This document shows positions 1 to 11,837 of a DNA stretch of 64,000 nt, one piece after another. Source of the stretch: Rhizophagus irregularis. Its lineage: Eukaryota > Glomeromycota > Glomeromycetes > Glomerales > Glomeraceae. Location: NCBI RefSeq assembly GCF_026210795.1, contig NC_089430.1:1054001-1118000 (forward strand), read 5' to 3'. Within the stretch, counting starts at the first letter, position 1. Every line of letters begins with the position of its first letter. Both the position numbers and the translations under genes were made by a program. Below the pieces are notes generated by a model. The model was not told the DNA's origin. It did no database searches and saw only the letters and a program-made list of their open reading frames with translations.

Positions 1-409
1 CGTCATGTGACGAAGCTTCTTGGAGTTGCTCCTGGAGCGACGATAATTGTTGTTGCAGTTGTTGAACTTGTTGTTGAAGTTCTTGTCGCACCTGAGATTC
101 TTGAGAAGATTTTATAATCGAAAAATCTTCTCGGACTTGTACTTCCTCCTGAAGTTCTTGAACTTCTTGACGTAGTTGAATTATTTCTTCACGAAGTTCC
201 CTGTTTTGAAGAAAAAATTCAGAGGCCACTCGAACTGCCCTTTGTGATAATTTTTGCGTTTCCTTTCCTTCTTCTTTTTCTTTCTTAGATTTGCGAACAA
301 AAAACTGCTTATTATGGTTTTTTTGAGAACTACATTTATTTTTCTTTTTAGTTAGTCTGATACGTTCTCTTGGCGTAGATTTCTGGTTATTGTATTTTTT
401 GTATACCAT
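1..409 (-). CDS. Partial coiled-coil protein, runs off left edge
   Basis: An open frame begins with ATG at 409 on the minus strand and stays open to base 1 (136 codons), so it continues outside the window. The first ~45 residues are Lys/Arg/Asn-rich. After them comes a long Glu/Gln-rich heptad-like stretch (repeated QELQ, QQQVQQLQQQ type motifs), which predicts a coiled coil. No catalytic motif is visible. It lies about 400 bp inside a possible LTR (813-1305) and in the direction expected for a first gene of that retroelement, so it may be a Gag-like or accessory frame; a host gene is equally possible. Function unknown. Confidence 0.5.
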   Translation of the reverse strand, partial: MVYKKYNNQKSTPRERIRLTKKKNKCSSQKNHNKQFFVRKSKKEKEEGKETQKLSQRAVRVASEFFLQNRELREEIIQLRQEVQELQEEVQVREDFSIIKSSQESQVRQELQQQVQQLQQQLSSLQEQLQEASSHD

Positions 410-812
410 GATGACGAGAAAAGAAAGGAGACGAGAAAAATCTTAATTAGGTTACCAGATTTTCAACATTTATGGAAAAAAAAAAAAAAAACTTACAACA
501 ATTTTCTGATGATTTACCAGCCCATCCCGATCCCATAATTCATGATTTTCTTTTAAATTGATAATGAATTTCTTCCCAGAATCGATGTCACCCGTGTCCT
601 GATCATTTGATAGCCACATTTGAGAAGGCTAATACCTTAGCTTTACATGGACTTTGGTTTGTGTCCCTTTCGAGGGCCTACTGTTTTGGTATTACATGGA
701 TGACCAGTTTTTTTCATTTACTAGCGGGTTGGGAGTGAAGTGAAAAGAAAAGATAAAATTTATTTGGCTTTAATTATTTTTCGTGGGAACTCAAAATTTA
801 GTGAGGGAGATT
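410..812. other. Non-coding AT-rich stretch
   Basis: Contains a poly-A run at ~477-491 and no convincing reading frame. It would be the 5' leader between the candidate LTR at 813-1305 and the coiled-coil frame, if those two belong to one element. I looked for a primer-binding site starting TGG next to the LTR and did not find one. Confidence 0.3.
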
Positions 813-1305
813 TGATAACGAAGATTATGGCGCAGTAAAAATCACGAGATTCAAAAATCAGATGATCAATTAGTAGATCAATCATTATGTAATCAAATAA
901 TTTTGTAGATCTGATTAACGTTACAATTGTTATTTTTGTTATTTATATTATTTATGTTATTTTTATTATTTTTATTATTTCTTTTATTTATTACATTTAT
1001 TTTATTTACTTTATTTATTTTAGTTATATTATTTTCTTTATATTTTATTTTTATATAAATATCTTTTGATTTTTTTTAAGTTAAAGTGTGTGTCAGTGTG
1101 TCAGATAGATAGAAAATAGATAGTATAAGTTAGGGATTAACTTGTATTAACTATTTAATAAACTCTTATATTAAAAACGAACTGTGATTGTGTTATATTT
1201 TGCATATTGTGTTTTTGCGTGTCTTGCTGATATAAACTACGTTATAGCTATTGACTCCCTAACGTTTAGTTATAGTTGACAGAGTCTGAGACGGACCTGT
1301 TAACA
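813..1305 (-). repeat. Candidate LTR at Polinton A left boundary
   Basis: The segment starts TGATAAC and ends GTTAACA, so its ends are near-perfect 7-bp inverted repeats with TG...CA termini. It holds AT-rich simple sequence (~920-1060), a TATATAAAT box-like stretch and AATAAA signals. Homology to Polinton B begins immediately to its right (compare 1306 onward with 39960 leftward), so this is an insertion boundary. The partner LTR would lie outside the window, so neither the TSD nor the class can be confirmed. Confidence 0.4.
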
Positions 1306-1396
1306 CCGGGTAGGAATGCACATATTTGGAAAAAATATATTCAACAATTGAAGATTAGGTAACTATAAATTAGTACTCGATTTGATAGAACAAAAA

Positions 1397-3955
1397 ATGA
1401 CTGCCCAAACTAGCACTCAAGCTCAAGTTATCCCCAAGTTCGGTGAACAGAAGAAGGCTTTTAGTATTGATGAGCTTAAACGGCTCATTAACGCTGCTAA
1501 AAGTATGAGTGACCTTGATCAAGCTAAAGGTTATCTTTGCAGTTACTTTATCCCCTGCTCCAACCTGCATGGAGTCTTCATGTGGCGGTCAGAAATCAAA
1601 AACCTCGAGCACATCCCCGATAAAAATATTAGTAAACTTATCCGTCCAATTACCAAAGTCTTTTACACACAATCCGAACAAGGTCCCTCATAAAAGGTTG
1701 AATTTAATATTAACAAATGGTTTATGATCGAATATAGTACTGTATGTGTAGCTACCTATGACCCTCAAAAATCTCGTATCTTTAAACTAGGTGGCCAACT
1801 TTATCTCAATATCTTCCCAGGATTTCTCTATGTCCTGCGTCCGATATCCACTTTTGAGTCTACAACCCATCAGGCAGTTAAATTTATCTTCTTTCACATT
1901 CAAAATATCTGGTGTTCAGGCAATTGGAATCTTACTGAGTATATCATAAAGTGGTTGGCCAGTGTGGCAGCTGGAAGGAAAATGTATTCGATTCTCTACC
2001 TGAAATCTGGACAGGGTTGGGGTAAGAGTATTATAACAGATTTCATTCAACGTAGTGTTTTAGGTACTCAACTTGTTTATAAGACCAGCGATCCTCAAAC
2101 GATTCTTGGAAGTTTCAATGGGCAATTACAAGGTAAGGTTCTTCTTCTCCTCGAGGAAATGTCTACAGAAAAAAGCCAGTGGAATAATCTGTATCGATCG
2201 TTGAAGGATAAGATAACAGGTGACATAATGGAAATCCATGAAAAATACAAGACGCCAACACATTACAAAAACTTTATATCCACCATTGTACTCACTAATG
2301 AAAATGCTCTCAGAGTGGAGAATGACGATAGGCGCACAGTGTTCTTGGATGTGTCACCATCCCACAAGGGAGACCTCAACTACTTTAAGAAACTTAGTGA
2401 CGCTATGAAATACCCAGGCGCCAGTGAGGCATTCTATGCTTACTTGAGAGCCATTGCAGATGCTTACCCAGACTTCAATGGGAATCCACTACTTATGACA
2501 ACATCTAAGCAGGATCACATCATATCGACTCTTCCACCCCTATTTCAATTCATAAAGGACACTTACCTCATAGTAAAAAATCATATAACCGACCTACCTG
2601 TTCAAGAATTTTATAGGGTATATACTTCATACTGTGAAACTCATTGCATTACATCCCTATCAAAGATAAACGCTTCTAGAATCCTATCAAATGAGTTGGG
2701 TATAAATAGCAGAAAAATACGTGTAGGTAAGGCAACACCACGAGTTTACAGCATATCCAGGGAGGACCTTTACAAGAAGTTTCTCACCAAAAAATAGATC
2801 CACGAAACAGATGAAATCAATATAGAAAAAATAGATGTAGAAACTCCTGAAAAGCCCGCATCTGATCCAAATGCCTTGGTGAAGTTCTTGGCAAATATAT
2901 ATAATCCAGCTAGTAAATCGCAAGTAGATCAAGAGGAAGTGGAGCTAGTTGTTGAGAAACCTGTTGAAGAAAAACCTACTGAAGAGCAACCAGTTGCCAA
3001 AAAGGCTCCTCCACAAGTACCACCTAAACCTGATTGCTTGAAGGTAAAACCTGCACCTGTCATCAAAGAGGATCCTATTCCTGAGGAATCTCCAGCTCCC
3101 ATAGAGTCAGATACTGATGAAATTATAGACAGTTTCTCAGACTGTTATCTATCTGATGAGGAACCTGATCAAGAAAATGAGCCGCCTGCTGAGGAACCTG
3201 CATTTGAAGCTAATGATGACTACGACGTTTTAGATGACTTGCTATCTGACTCAGATCCTACAACTGCAGACCAAGTTCCTGAGCAACAACCCGAGTCTCC
3301 TGCAGAATCTTCTGCAAAATCTGAATCTCTCACAGATTCCAAATCTTCTACAGAACCTGTAGTAGAACTGACTCTCAAAGTGCAACCTATCCCAGAACCC
3401 GACACAGAACTAGAAGTTGACCGGGACCCTGAACCAAAGGAAGGTACTCGAGCACACTGGGCTTGGCATGAAAGGCACCGATGGAATCGTAAGCCATGGG
3501 TCAAGAATTCAAAGGACCAGGTCTTCAATGATCTCTACAATACAGGTAAGGATTTATGGGCTAAGTACCAAAACGCGTCAGACGAGTATGACTGGGAAAT
3601 ACTCGCGTTTGAAGTAGAGGAATGTCCCACAACACGTATTGAGGACAAGTACCAGTTCTACTTTAGGGAGGTAGTAGACCACTTCAAGGACTGGATCAAA
3701 TATAATGGGAACTCACCTAAAACACCTAGCCGTAAAGAACTCACAAATCTAATAAGAGTATACAAGGAGGATCGTGATGCCGAGATTATCCCTACTACCT
3801 CTGGTTATGAAACTATGAAGATGAATAAAGGTAAGATACGAGAAATCCCAGAGGAGCGTCCAAAGACCAATATGGAACGCCAGTGGGAGGCTGCTAATGG
3901 ATTTGTAGACGAGTTGGATATTGATGAGGCCTGTGATATGATTGACTCCTTTTAA
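1397..3955 (+). pseudogene. Polinton A superfamily 3 helicase with acidic C-terminal tail (two nonsense codons)
   Basis: A single reading frame of about 853 codons, broken by in-frame TAA at 1691-1693 and TAG at 2795-2797; Polinton B has CAA and TGG there. The middle holds a superfamily 3 helicase/D5-like ATPase: Walker A-like SGQGWGKS (nt ~2010-2033), a Walker B-like stretch ending LLLLEEM (nt ~2140-2163), and a downstream IVLTNENALRVENDDRR stretch typical of sensor/arginine-finger regions. The last ~350 residues are Pro/Glu/Asp-rich and probably disordered, with a folded-looking Trp-rich end. The likely role is unwinding or priming during element replication. ATG at 1397 was chosen because it is conserved in both copies. 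It is followed 83 bp later by PolB on the same strand. Confidence 0.8.
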
Positions 3956-5717
3956 TAAGATAAGCGCCTCTTAGTTATCTTATATTTTTTATATAAAAAA
4001 CCTATATTACAATTGAATACAATTCATAGTTATATCAAATGGCCTATTCAAAAATTGCACGTGCTTTACCTACAAGACTAGATATCAAAGAACTACAGTA
4101 TTCAGGCGCAAGATTTTCTAGAGGAGCTATTGCCAGACTTGGACAGCAACTCCAATCCCGGTATCCAACTCATAAATTTCAGATTCTGCTCCCCTATGAA
4201 AACTAAAAACCCGGTGGATGGACATCAGGAAACCAACCAGCCAGCCTCTTCTCACTCTTGGACCATTATGATGAAGCACAACTACCAGATAATGCTGATC
4301 CTGATTACTTTGAACGATTCATAATTTATGTGAGAGATGCTCTACCGGTTGCAGGGGGATGTAATGGGGAGCTAAATGATTGCCTGTATGAATGCCTGAA
4401 GCATATCTATGGTATATTCTCTAAAATAACTGAGACTATAAAAAAGCCTGAATATATCAAAAAGGCATTAGGTCTCAATCGTGATGCTCCAGTTCCAGTC
4501 TCATATATGGATAAAGTTGAATAACTTGCAGGAAGCCTTGCACTTAATATTGTAGGGATTCCACTCGAATTTCCAAGAGCAAGTCTGACAGACGTGCAAC
4601 CCTCATCCTGTTTGAAGGCCACTACTCTCTTGCACTGAATCCCGGAAGACTCCACCCTAGTAAATTAGATAGAAAACAAAAGTCTCCCTTTGTTTATCGT
4701 GATGATATGGTTAATAATGTAGTAACAATATACAATGGTAAGACAGTTAAGTCTCTTACAGTTGGACAGTTTCAGAAAGGTAAGAACTCTGATAGTTACT
4801 CCTTCATCTCTATTGAGAAGAATCGTAAAACTGGAATATATGAAACACTTGAGGAAACATACTAGAGGATCCATGAAGAGCGGGATTCCTTCCTACAGGC
4901 TACAAAGAAGTTTGGTCTAGGAATCGACTTATCTTACCACAACTGGTCGTACAAGAGAACTGCTCTCTGGCTTTTTGAACGGTTTAGTGTAGGGGTTCCA
5001 GCCAATGATCCTCTTGACCCTATAGAAGCAGAGTGGATAAGTGATGCTATGATGGGAGGTCATATCTGGGCAGATAATGAATGGAAGGGCTATGGAAGAC
5101 AATACGACGTGACAAGTTTGTATCCAAGTATTCAGCAATCGAATGCAAACTTTCCAATTCGACAAGATAAGTTTCAAATACTCAAAGACTTTGTAGACCA
5201 CAGAGGTTATGCCTTGTATGGATTATTTCGTGCTAAGGTAAGTGGTAATGACATTCTCTTCCGACAGAATAAGAGGGAGTCTATACATTCATTGACTTAC
5301 AACGAGCAAAGAAACTTGGTCTCGATATACAGTTAATCCAGAATGAAAAGCCAAATGCCTTAATATATGACAGAGAAGCAAGAATTCCTGGAATTGTAAT
5401 ATTTGGTGAGTATGTCCACTTTCTCTTCAATATAAAGAACCAGGGTGGCGTGGCCGGTTATGTTGCAAAGAGAGTTCTCAATACACTATGGGGAGCACTC
5501 TGCCAGAGGAAACGCAATTACAAGACACTCACCACAGATCAAACAGATCCATTCAAGTTTCCGGAAGGCCACACACTTGACTCCATCATACCAGTAGGAT
5601 CTGACCAGTGGCAATTCCAATTCACAAACCCAGGTAGTCCCTTCAAGGGTGAGTATCCTAGGATCGCTCCATTCTTATTAGCACATGGACGGAAGATGAC
5701 TTCAGAGTTATTAGAAC

Positions 5718-5725
5718 CATATAAG
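5718..5725. repeat. hAT#1 target-site duplication, left copy
   Basis: The 8-bp word CATATAAG is repeated at 12338-12345, and the uninterrupted Polinton B PolB (minus strand near 35553) carries it once. An 8-bp duplication is the hallmark of hAT insertion. Confidence 0.95.
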
Positions 5726-6052
5726 TAAGGTTGCTTGCCGAAACTAGAGGGTTTCGGCAGAATGGCGTACGCGAAACTGCTGAAACTAGTTTCGCGAAAT
5801 CATCAAGAAATGCCGAAACTGCGAAACCTATCAAAATTGTGAAACTGCCATAACTTGCCGAAACTGTTTCGGCGTTTCGGCAATACTTTCTATATGATTT
5901 AATTAGAGTTTCGGCATTTAAACAATTTATAAGAATAAAGATTAAAGACAATATGAATTTTTGTATGTAAATATTTATTTTATAATATTTAATATTAAAC
6001 TAATAAAATACACGATTAAAAATATAATAAAAATTAAAATTTAATAATATCT

Positions 6053-6979
6053 TTATCTTCTATGTGGGGACCTGCTTCTACCTCTTCTTCTATCTCTACT
6101 TCTGTCCCGTCTTTTATCTCTACTTCTATCTCGTCTTCTATCTCTACTTCTATCTCGTCTTCTATCTCTACTTCTTGATCTACTTCTTGATCAAGACCTA
6201 GATCGCGACCTTCTTCTTTCTCTTCGCAATCTATATTCATATCGACGTCGATCATGCGCAGCATGCTGCCGTCGATACTCTCGTCTAAACAGATCTAAAA
6301 TCCAATAAAAATATTAATGAATTGAATGAATTGCCTAAATAAAATTAATTTAAAATAATAATTAATAATAATTACCGGTTTGTAACCAGAATTCATCATT
6401 CATATCAGCAAAACACGCTCTATCGAAACTATTTGGGCTTATAATAGGAATGTCGTCATCATTATTATTTATTATCCTACTAAAATTTTCATAACCTCGT
6501 TTGAGGGCATTCCATTTTATTTGGCATTGCCTGGGTTAAGGTTGCTTGCCGAAACCTAGGGGTTTAGGCAAGATGGCGTTTCGCCGAAAAGCGAAATTCT
6601 GCCGAAACTATATTAAAGTTATATTAAAAAACTGGCGAAACTTTGGAGAAAGGTGAAACTGCCGAAACTTATTATAAATGCCGAAACTGCCGAAACTCTG
6701 CCTAAACTATAATAAATCTATAGTAAAATTTTGACGAAACTAATCGTAGGATTTTGAAGAGGTTTAGACAAGCAACCTTAGCCTGGGTGTCGCTGCAAAT
6801 CCCGTTGCAACGAACACCCTATTTGCTATTATTGTCCATGCATTTACATGATGACGGTTTGCAATTCTTTCAAATTGCTGATGTAAGTTTCTCCGCTCCG
6901 CGATTAATTGCCTAGCTGCGTTAATCGTCCATTGGAATACTGGTGGTGGCGGTGGGACAAAAGGTACTAATGCTGCCAT
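6053..6979 (-). pseudogene. hAT#1 Myb/SANT-RS accessory gene, broken by MITE
   Basis: Two-exon gene. Exon 1 (6979-6376) encodes a Pro-rich start and a Myb/SANT-like helical domain with tryptophans and the pattern TGFAATPRQCQ...KWNALKRGYEN. The intron (6375-6295) starts GTAATT and ends TTTTAG. Exon 2 (6294-6053) gives an Arg-rich segment and a tract of RS/RD dipeptides ending RSRSPHRR and a stop. The RS frame is the real one; an acidic frame on the same strand is a by-product of the 24-bp repeats. A 244-bp MITE with an 8-bp TSD interrupts exon 1 at 6537-6780. hAT#2 carries the same gene, so it belongs to the element. The probable role is DNA binding at element ends or expression control; this is inference. 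Confidence 0.7.
6537..6780. mobile_element. 244-bp hAT-family MITE in hAT#1
   Basis: Starts TAAGGTTGCTTGCCGAAACC and ends with the inverted CAAGCAACCTTA, the same termini as the parent hAT. It is flanked by the 8-bp TSD GCCTGGGT (6529-6536, 6781-6788). The interior is made of GCCGAAAC-type words and has no coding capacity. A near-identical 244-bp copy sits in hAT#2 at a different site (44279-44522). Confidence 0.93.
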
Positions 6980-7617
6980 TTTTTATTTTTATGATTTTTT
7001 CGTAACTTGAAATTTGAAAATTAAATACAATTTGAAAATTAAATACAATTTGAAAATTAAAATACAATTTGGTTTTGAATTGCGAAAAAAAAATTCAAAT
7101 TTCATAACATTTATAATAATTTTAAAATTCATTATAATGTTTAAAACATGAACTGATGAACATAATAACATTCTACATAATTAAAGTATTTGTAACAAAA
7201 TAAACACAGTTTTGATTCTAATGTAATAAATTTAATTAACGCAGTTCTAAATTTTTTTTTGTAACGCAGTTCTTAAAATTTATTGATCTAATGTAATAAA
7301 TTTAATTAACGAAGTCCTTAAAACTTATTGATTCTAATATAATATGCTTATCCTTATTTCTTAATTAAATTGCACTATTTTTAAAATATAATATGCTTAT
7401 CCTTATTCCTTAATTAAATTGCAATGTTTTAAAATATAATATAAAATTACAATTGCCTGCATTGCCTGCATAATTATATGTTAACTGGACTTTGATCGCG
7501 AATATTTTGCCCTGCATAATTACATCATTTATTTCCTAAATAGTATCATTATTTAAATCACATGATATTAGAATTAATTCTCATTGGATTAACTATTGTA
7601 ATTATTTCTCATTATTA
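6980..7617. other. hAT#1 spacer between its two genes
   Basis: Very AT-rich and non-coding. It holds short local duplications (two to three copies of an AACGCAGTTCT.. / TTAATTAACG.. unit near 7215-7320, and two AATATGCTTATCCTTATT units near 7340-7410). Conserved in hAT#2 (44121-45042), where it also contains the MITE. Confidence 0.6.
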
Positions 7618-8101
7618 TTATTCCTCATTATCATCATAATTATCATCATTATTATCACCGTCATCCATACCTAATACATCATCTATATTATAATCATAGT
7701 CACCTTCTCCGGGTCTCTTGTTATTACCACTATCATCAACTTCATCATCTTCCGCATTATTTTCATCTGAATCATCCAATATATTTCTTGGAATATCGCC
7801 GATTTCACTAGTAATTGAATCATGCGATAAATTAACAAATTGATCAATCCATAGACTTTCGATTACTACACGGCAATTGTCTTCGGGTATTATTTCACTG
7901 CTTGTAGTTAATCTCTGAGTAGAAGCTTGCTCCTCATTATATTCCTCATCGTCATCTTCTGCAAAAGCTTCTGCAATACGTATATTGATCTCATCATCAC
8001 TAAGACGAGTATTCTTTTTTTGATCAATTATATAAAATCCAAGTTCAGTTTTTGAATTGGATTTCCAATACAAAATTAATTTGCACATGGATTCTAGTTT
8101 A

Positions 8102-10013
8102 TTTTTTTTTTTTTTTTTTAAACAAAGGACAATATTTATTATAAAAGAAAAATATACAAAATTGAACTAATCTAGTTTAAATACAAGATCGAATAAAAAC
8201 TAATAAAAAAAATGGTGACTTAAGAATATATGTTCAAAAGAACTATCTACCGTCATGCCTGCCCAAATACTTTCACATGCATAAGCACCCTACCGGTATT
8301 CGTACATCCTTTGGTGACTAGATCAAAAATATTTTTCTAAAAAAAAAAAACACACTATAAAACAAAAAAAAATTATTCTAAAACCTAAAAAAATTTAGTA
8401 TATCCTAAATTAATTTACGTAAAACATCTAAAATTTCCGCTAAGACCTTTGATCGTGATGTTTTACGGGACTTATCTTTCTTCTGCTTATTATGCTTCTC
8501 AGATTTTGCCTCTTGTGGTTTCTTTTTAGAATTCTTAGAATTCTGTTTACTTTTATCAGTCTGTCGACTTCCTGAAGTTCGTTGCCGGTCCTTGTTGGTA
8601 TTATTACCAAATGACCTTGTTCGTTGCGATGGAGAATCATGTCGATTCCAAGACAGGTGCAATTGCTCCCAATCAAATTGATTATCTAATGCTGTACGCA
8701 TATCAACCCACTTTTCAAAATAACCAATAAGTTTACGATCCCCCCTTGCAGTCTGTATAATTTTAAAGCTTTTCAAACCCTTAATCGCAGAAAGGAATGA
8801 ATGTGGGCAATGGTCTTTCCATAAGGCTGCTATCGTCATCGATTCTGGAATTTTTCGAATTGTAGCTTGGAACTTCTCACGTTGTTTTCTTTCTTTGAGT
8901 GTCCACCTTGCTGGAAACCATCGAACCGGTATCCCCCCTAAATCCGTAGTCCAAACAGGATCATCATTACCTTCGAACTGGGTAAGACGCAAAGAATTTA
9001 ATTCTATCTTCAAACGAACTGTTTGGTATTTCTTTTGTTGTTTCATTTGTAATGAGATAGTATTCCCCCAAAATGTTAACTTTTGCAGAATTTCTTCTGG
9101 CGTCCAGGATACTGGGATATCATAAACCAAAATGTCTCTGACTTGTGATGTACCATCATCACCTGGTTTATGACCTGTAATAACTTGCTGAATTATATTT
9201 TTATTTGACTTCTTTTTTTTATTCGAAGATTTTGTCAAATTAGATAAATTATTATCTGGTTGTTGTAATAGCTGCGGCTGAGGCATTGTAACATCCAGAT
9301 TAGATACTGGTTCTACTGGTGTGACGTCCATATCAAAAGGTTGATCAACATGTGATTGAGATCCAGAGGCATCCGCAATCGACCGATTTATATTAACATC
9401 TTGATCATCACCTATTTGATCATCATCATCAACAGTATTTCGCATATAATCATCTGATTCATCATTTGTTAATGGATCAGAATCAGAATCAACAGTTTGG
9501 TGTTTTTTCTTTTTATTCTTTTTAGCCTTTCTTTTTTTAGACTTATCCTCATGTTTTCTCACAACATTCATTATTTGCTTTCTTTCAGCATATCTCTGTT
9601 GTATCCCATCATATACTGCGTTAAAACCATGAGAAGCAGAGTACATAGCAACATGTAAAAAAAATGAGAAACTTTGAGGAGTCATTTGGTAACGAGAGGC
9701 TCTATTCTCCCAACTGAGTATGTCTTCATTTGTTAATCCAAAATTTGCTTTTAAAATATTATTTTGAACTTCTGTTGAACGTCCCTTAAAAAATGAAGCA
9801 CTAAGACTTTCACAATATTGTATATATTGGAAATATGTAGTTTTTAAAAACCTATTTTCATCACCCATAATAAGCATAGGAAACTTATTTTCGGCTATTT
9901 GTATTTTTCTTGTATCTTCCATTTTAATAAAAAACTGAGTAAAATAAAATTAAAATTTTACTGCGGAATTGTTATGTTTTTTAATTTTTGAAGGAAGAGT
10001 TTTTTTTTTTCTT
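8102..10013 (-). mobile_element. Single-ORF retroposon (HAL1-like) in hAT#1
   Basis: Flanked by a 17-bp TSD (8085-8101 and 10014-10030); the empty site is present once in hAT#2 at ~43645-43661. On the minus strand it has a ~90-bp leader, one complete 505-codon frame, a ~290-bp 3' UTR and a 19-nt A tail (T run at 8102-8120). These are the marks of LINE-type target-primed insertion. It lacks any reverse transcriptase, so it was mobilised in trans. There is no 5' truncation. Confidence 0.9.
8405..9922 (-). CDS. 505-aa RRM-like ORF1 protein of retroposon
   Basis: Uninterrupted frame. The N-terminal ~120 residues are a mixed helical domain; then a Lys block (SKKRKAKKNKKKKH), an Asp/Ser-rich linker and a central RRM-like fold (DILVYDIPVSWTPEEIL, with an RNP-like later strand TVRLKIEL). 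A second conserved part contains Trp-rich segments and YFEKWVDMRTAL. The C-terminus is basic, Ser/Arg/Lys-rich. The layout resembles an RNA-binding ORF1 of an APE-type LINE; the local LINE ORF1 (13866-15998) has a comparable RRM but is not an obvious copy. Being full-length and open inside an otherwise decayed hAT, it looks young. The function (RNA binding/RNP formation) is inferred from composition and fold pattern only. Confidence 0.7.
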   Translation of the reverse strand: MEDTRKIQIAENKFPMLIMGDENRFLKTTYFQYIQYCESLSASFFKGRSTEVQNNILKANFGLTNEDILSWENRASRYQMTPQSFSFFLHVAMYSASHGFNAVYDGIQQRYAERKQIMNVVRKHEDKSKKRKAKKNKKKKHQTVDSDSDPLTNDESDDYMRNTVDDDDQIGDDQDVNINRSIADASGSQSHVDQPFDMDVTPVEPVSNLDVTMPQPQLLQQPDNNLSNLTKSSNKKKKSNKNIIQQVITGHKPGDDGTSQVRDILVYDIPVSWTPEEILQKLTFWGNTISLQMKQQKKYQTVRLKIELNSLRLTQFEGNDDPVWTTDLGGIPVRWFPARWTLKERKQREKFQATIRKIPESMTIAALWKDHCPHSFLSAIKGLKSFKIIQTARGDRKLIGYFEKWVDMRTALDNQFDWEQLHLSWNRHDSPSQRTRSFGNNTNKDRQRTSGSRQTDKSKQNSKNSKKKPQEAKSEKHNKQKKDKSRKTSRSKVLAEILDVLRKLI

Positions 10014-11837
10014 ACATGGATTCTAGTTTATCCACATTAAGATTTAAGCGACGTTTATGAAATAGCCATCCTAAAGTCAAAAATCCACGTTCACAAGTTG
10101 CTGAGTTAGGACATATTGCAAATAGATAACTTGCAATTCTTGGCAGGACATCTGGTTCTGGTTCGGTATTAATATATTTCCACCAATTCATGGGATTATC
10201 TTTAGCAAAACCGATATCTAGGTCAAATGGCTCTTGCTCATTAATATATTTCTGTATTTGATCACATAAAGTTTCAGCTTCGTAACGGTCAAAACCTAAA
10301 TTTTTCCCGATTGAAGCTGCACATTTGATAATTCTCATGAGGGCGCATTTTTTAAGTGGCGCGTTTCTAAATCTGGGATCTATAAAAAAACAAGTAATAT
10401 ACTTATCATCATCGAACTCATCAAATCTTTCATTTATTACTTTGATACAATGACTTCAGAATGCAGGATTTAATGACTTTTTTAATGTAGCTGCAAGTCT
10501 TGCCAAACTCAGGAAACAATCTGCAAGTGTAGCTCTTCTCGATTCTAATGAAAGTACCGCTTTTCTTAGAGGATCCAGAACAAATCCAAGAACTCGTAAA
10601 TTTGAAAAAAATTTCTCGATTGAATAATCGGTTTTATTTTATCATTTGTTAGCACTTTATCATGATCGCTGGCCATTTCTTCTAGTGCTGATTTCAAATT
10701 TATTACTGAATTTACGGATTCACTAGCAGTAGTTCAGCGTGTCTTGCAATATAATTTTAATCCTCCTCCACTAATTCCTTTTTCTTTAATTATTTGAGCA
10801 AGTTTTGCATTAGCCTGATGAGAACTTCTAAAAAAGGTTGTCAAAATATTAACACGTTTTAATAAACGTTCCCCAAACTTCTTCTTGACGATGTCGCATG
10901 CAATTAAATTGATAGAATGTGCAACGCATCGCACATTCTCAATCTTTGGATGATTCTCATGTATAATTTTTCATGCATTACGAACATTGGCCGCATTATC
11001 GGAAACTACAGCACATATTCGATCTTCTCCAATACCTTCTATAACCTTTTCAATTACCGTAACTAGATATTCTGCAGTGTGCGAATTTTCAGACAAATCA
11101 GAAAGTTGATAAAGATATTCTTTACGCGACGAAGTCATTACAATGAAGTTCCAAATTGAATGATGTGTACCAGACGTCCAACCATCAAAGGCTAAATTAT
11201 AAATTAATATTATATAGTAAGTAAGATTAAATAAAAATGACGTATGATAGTCTATTTAATTTAACAAACCTAACGTTAAATTCGTTTCCTTTTCAAGCTC
11301 AGAATTAACTTTGAAGTTCACTTGAGCTAATTCACGTTCAAGTAGTTGATTTACTAATACTTCCCTTATTGGTGTATTGTACCCGGCATTAAGCTCTTTT
11401 ATAAAATTGATGAAAAAGGGATGTTCTATTACTCTAAACACAATTCCGCACGCAATAAAAAATTTAACTAATGCACGATTAATTCGTGTACATCTTTGTT
11501 TGTTAAGCTCTGTTGAATTATGGTAATCATCCATGTTACTTTGACCTTCAGAGTATTTTCTTTTTTTGGATGACTTGGACTTATCTTGCTGTTCCATTAC
11601 TTTAGTCATATACCTTCTAACAACTGCTGCTGGCGCATCTGGACAATGGTTTGAAAGATGCTTTTCGAGCTTTGAAACTTTACCGCATGACCATGTATTC
11701 TTACAGTACTTGCAGGAGGCGGCAAATTTGCCAGAACCAACAGCTTCTCCTTTATTAATATCTTCCCAAATGCTATTAGGTGGCCGACCTCCTCTATTTT
11801 TCATTTTAATGGGTGAATCTTCTATGTGATCAGTCAT

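Larger units (their letters stand above)
7618..11837 (-). pseudogene. hAT#1 BED-finger transposase
   Basis: Exon 1 (11837-11270) encodes a BED-type zinc finger (C42, C45, H60 and H64/C65 in SCKYC...EKHLSNHC). A 78-bp intron (11269-11192, GT..AG) follows; splicing across it creates the hAT signature LTLAFDGWTS. Exon 2 carries the RNase H-like core and the C-terminal dimerisation region (LPRIASYLFAICPNSATCERGF, then LGWLFHKRRLNL), followed by an acidic Asp/Asn-rich tail. It is inactive: in-frame stops at 10973-10971, 10736-10734 and 10458-10456, and a 1.9-kb retroposon (8102-10013) inside exon 2. The last part (8088-7618) is open after the insertion. The stop at 10736 replaces a Trp codon expected in the KTRW-TTASES motif. 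Confidence 0.88.
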
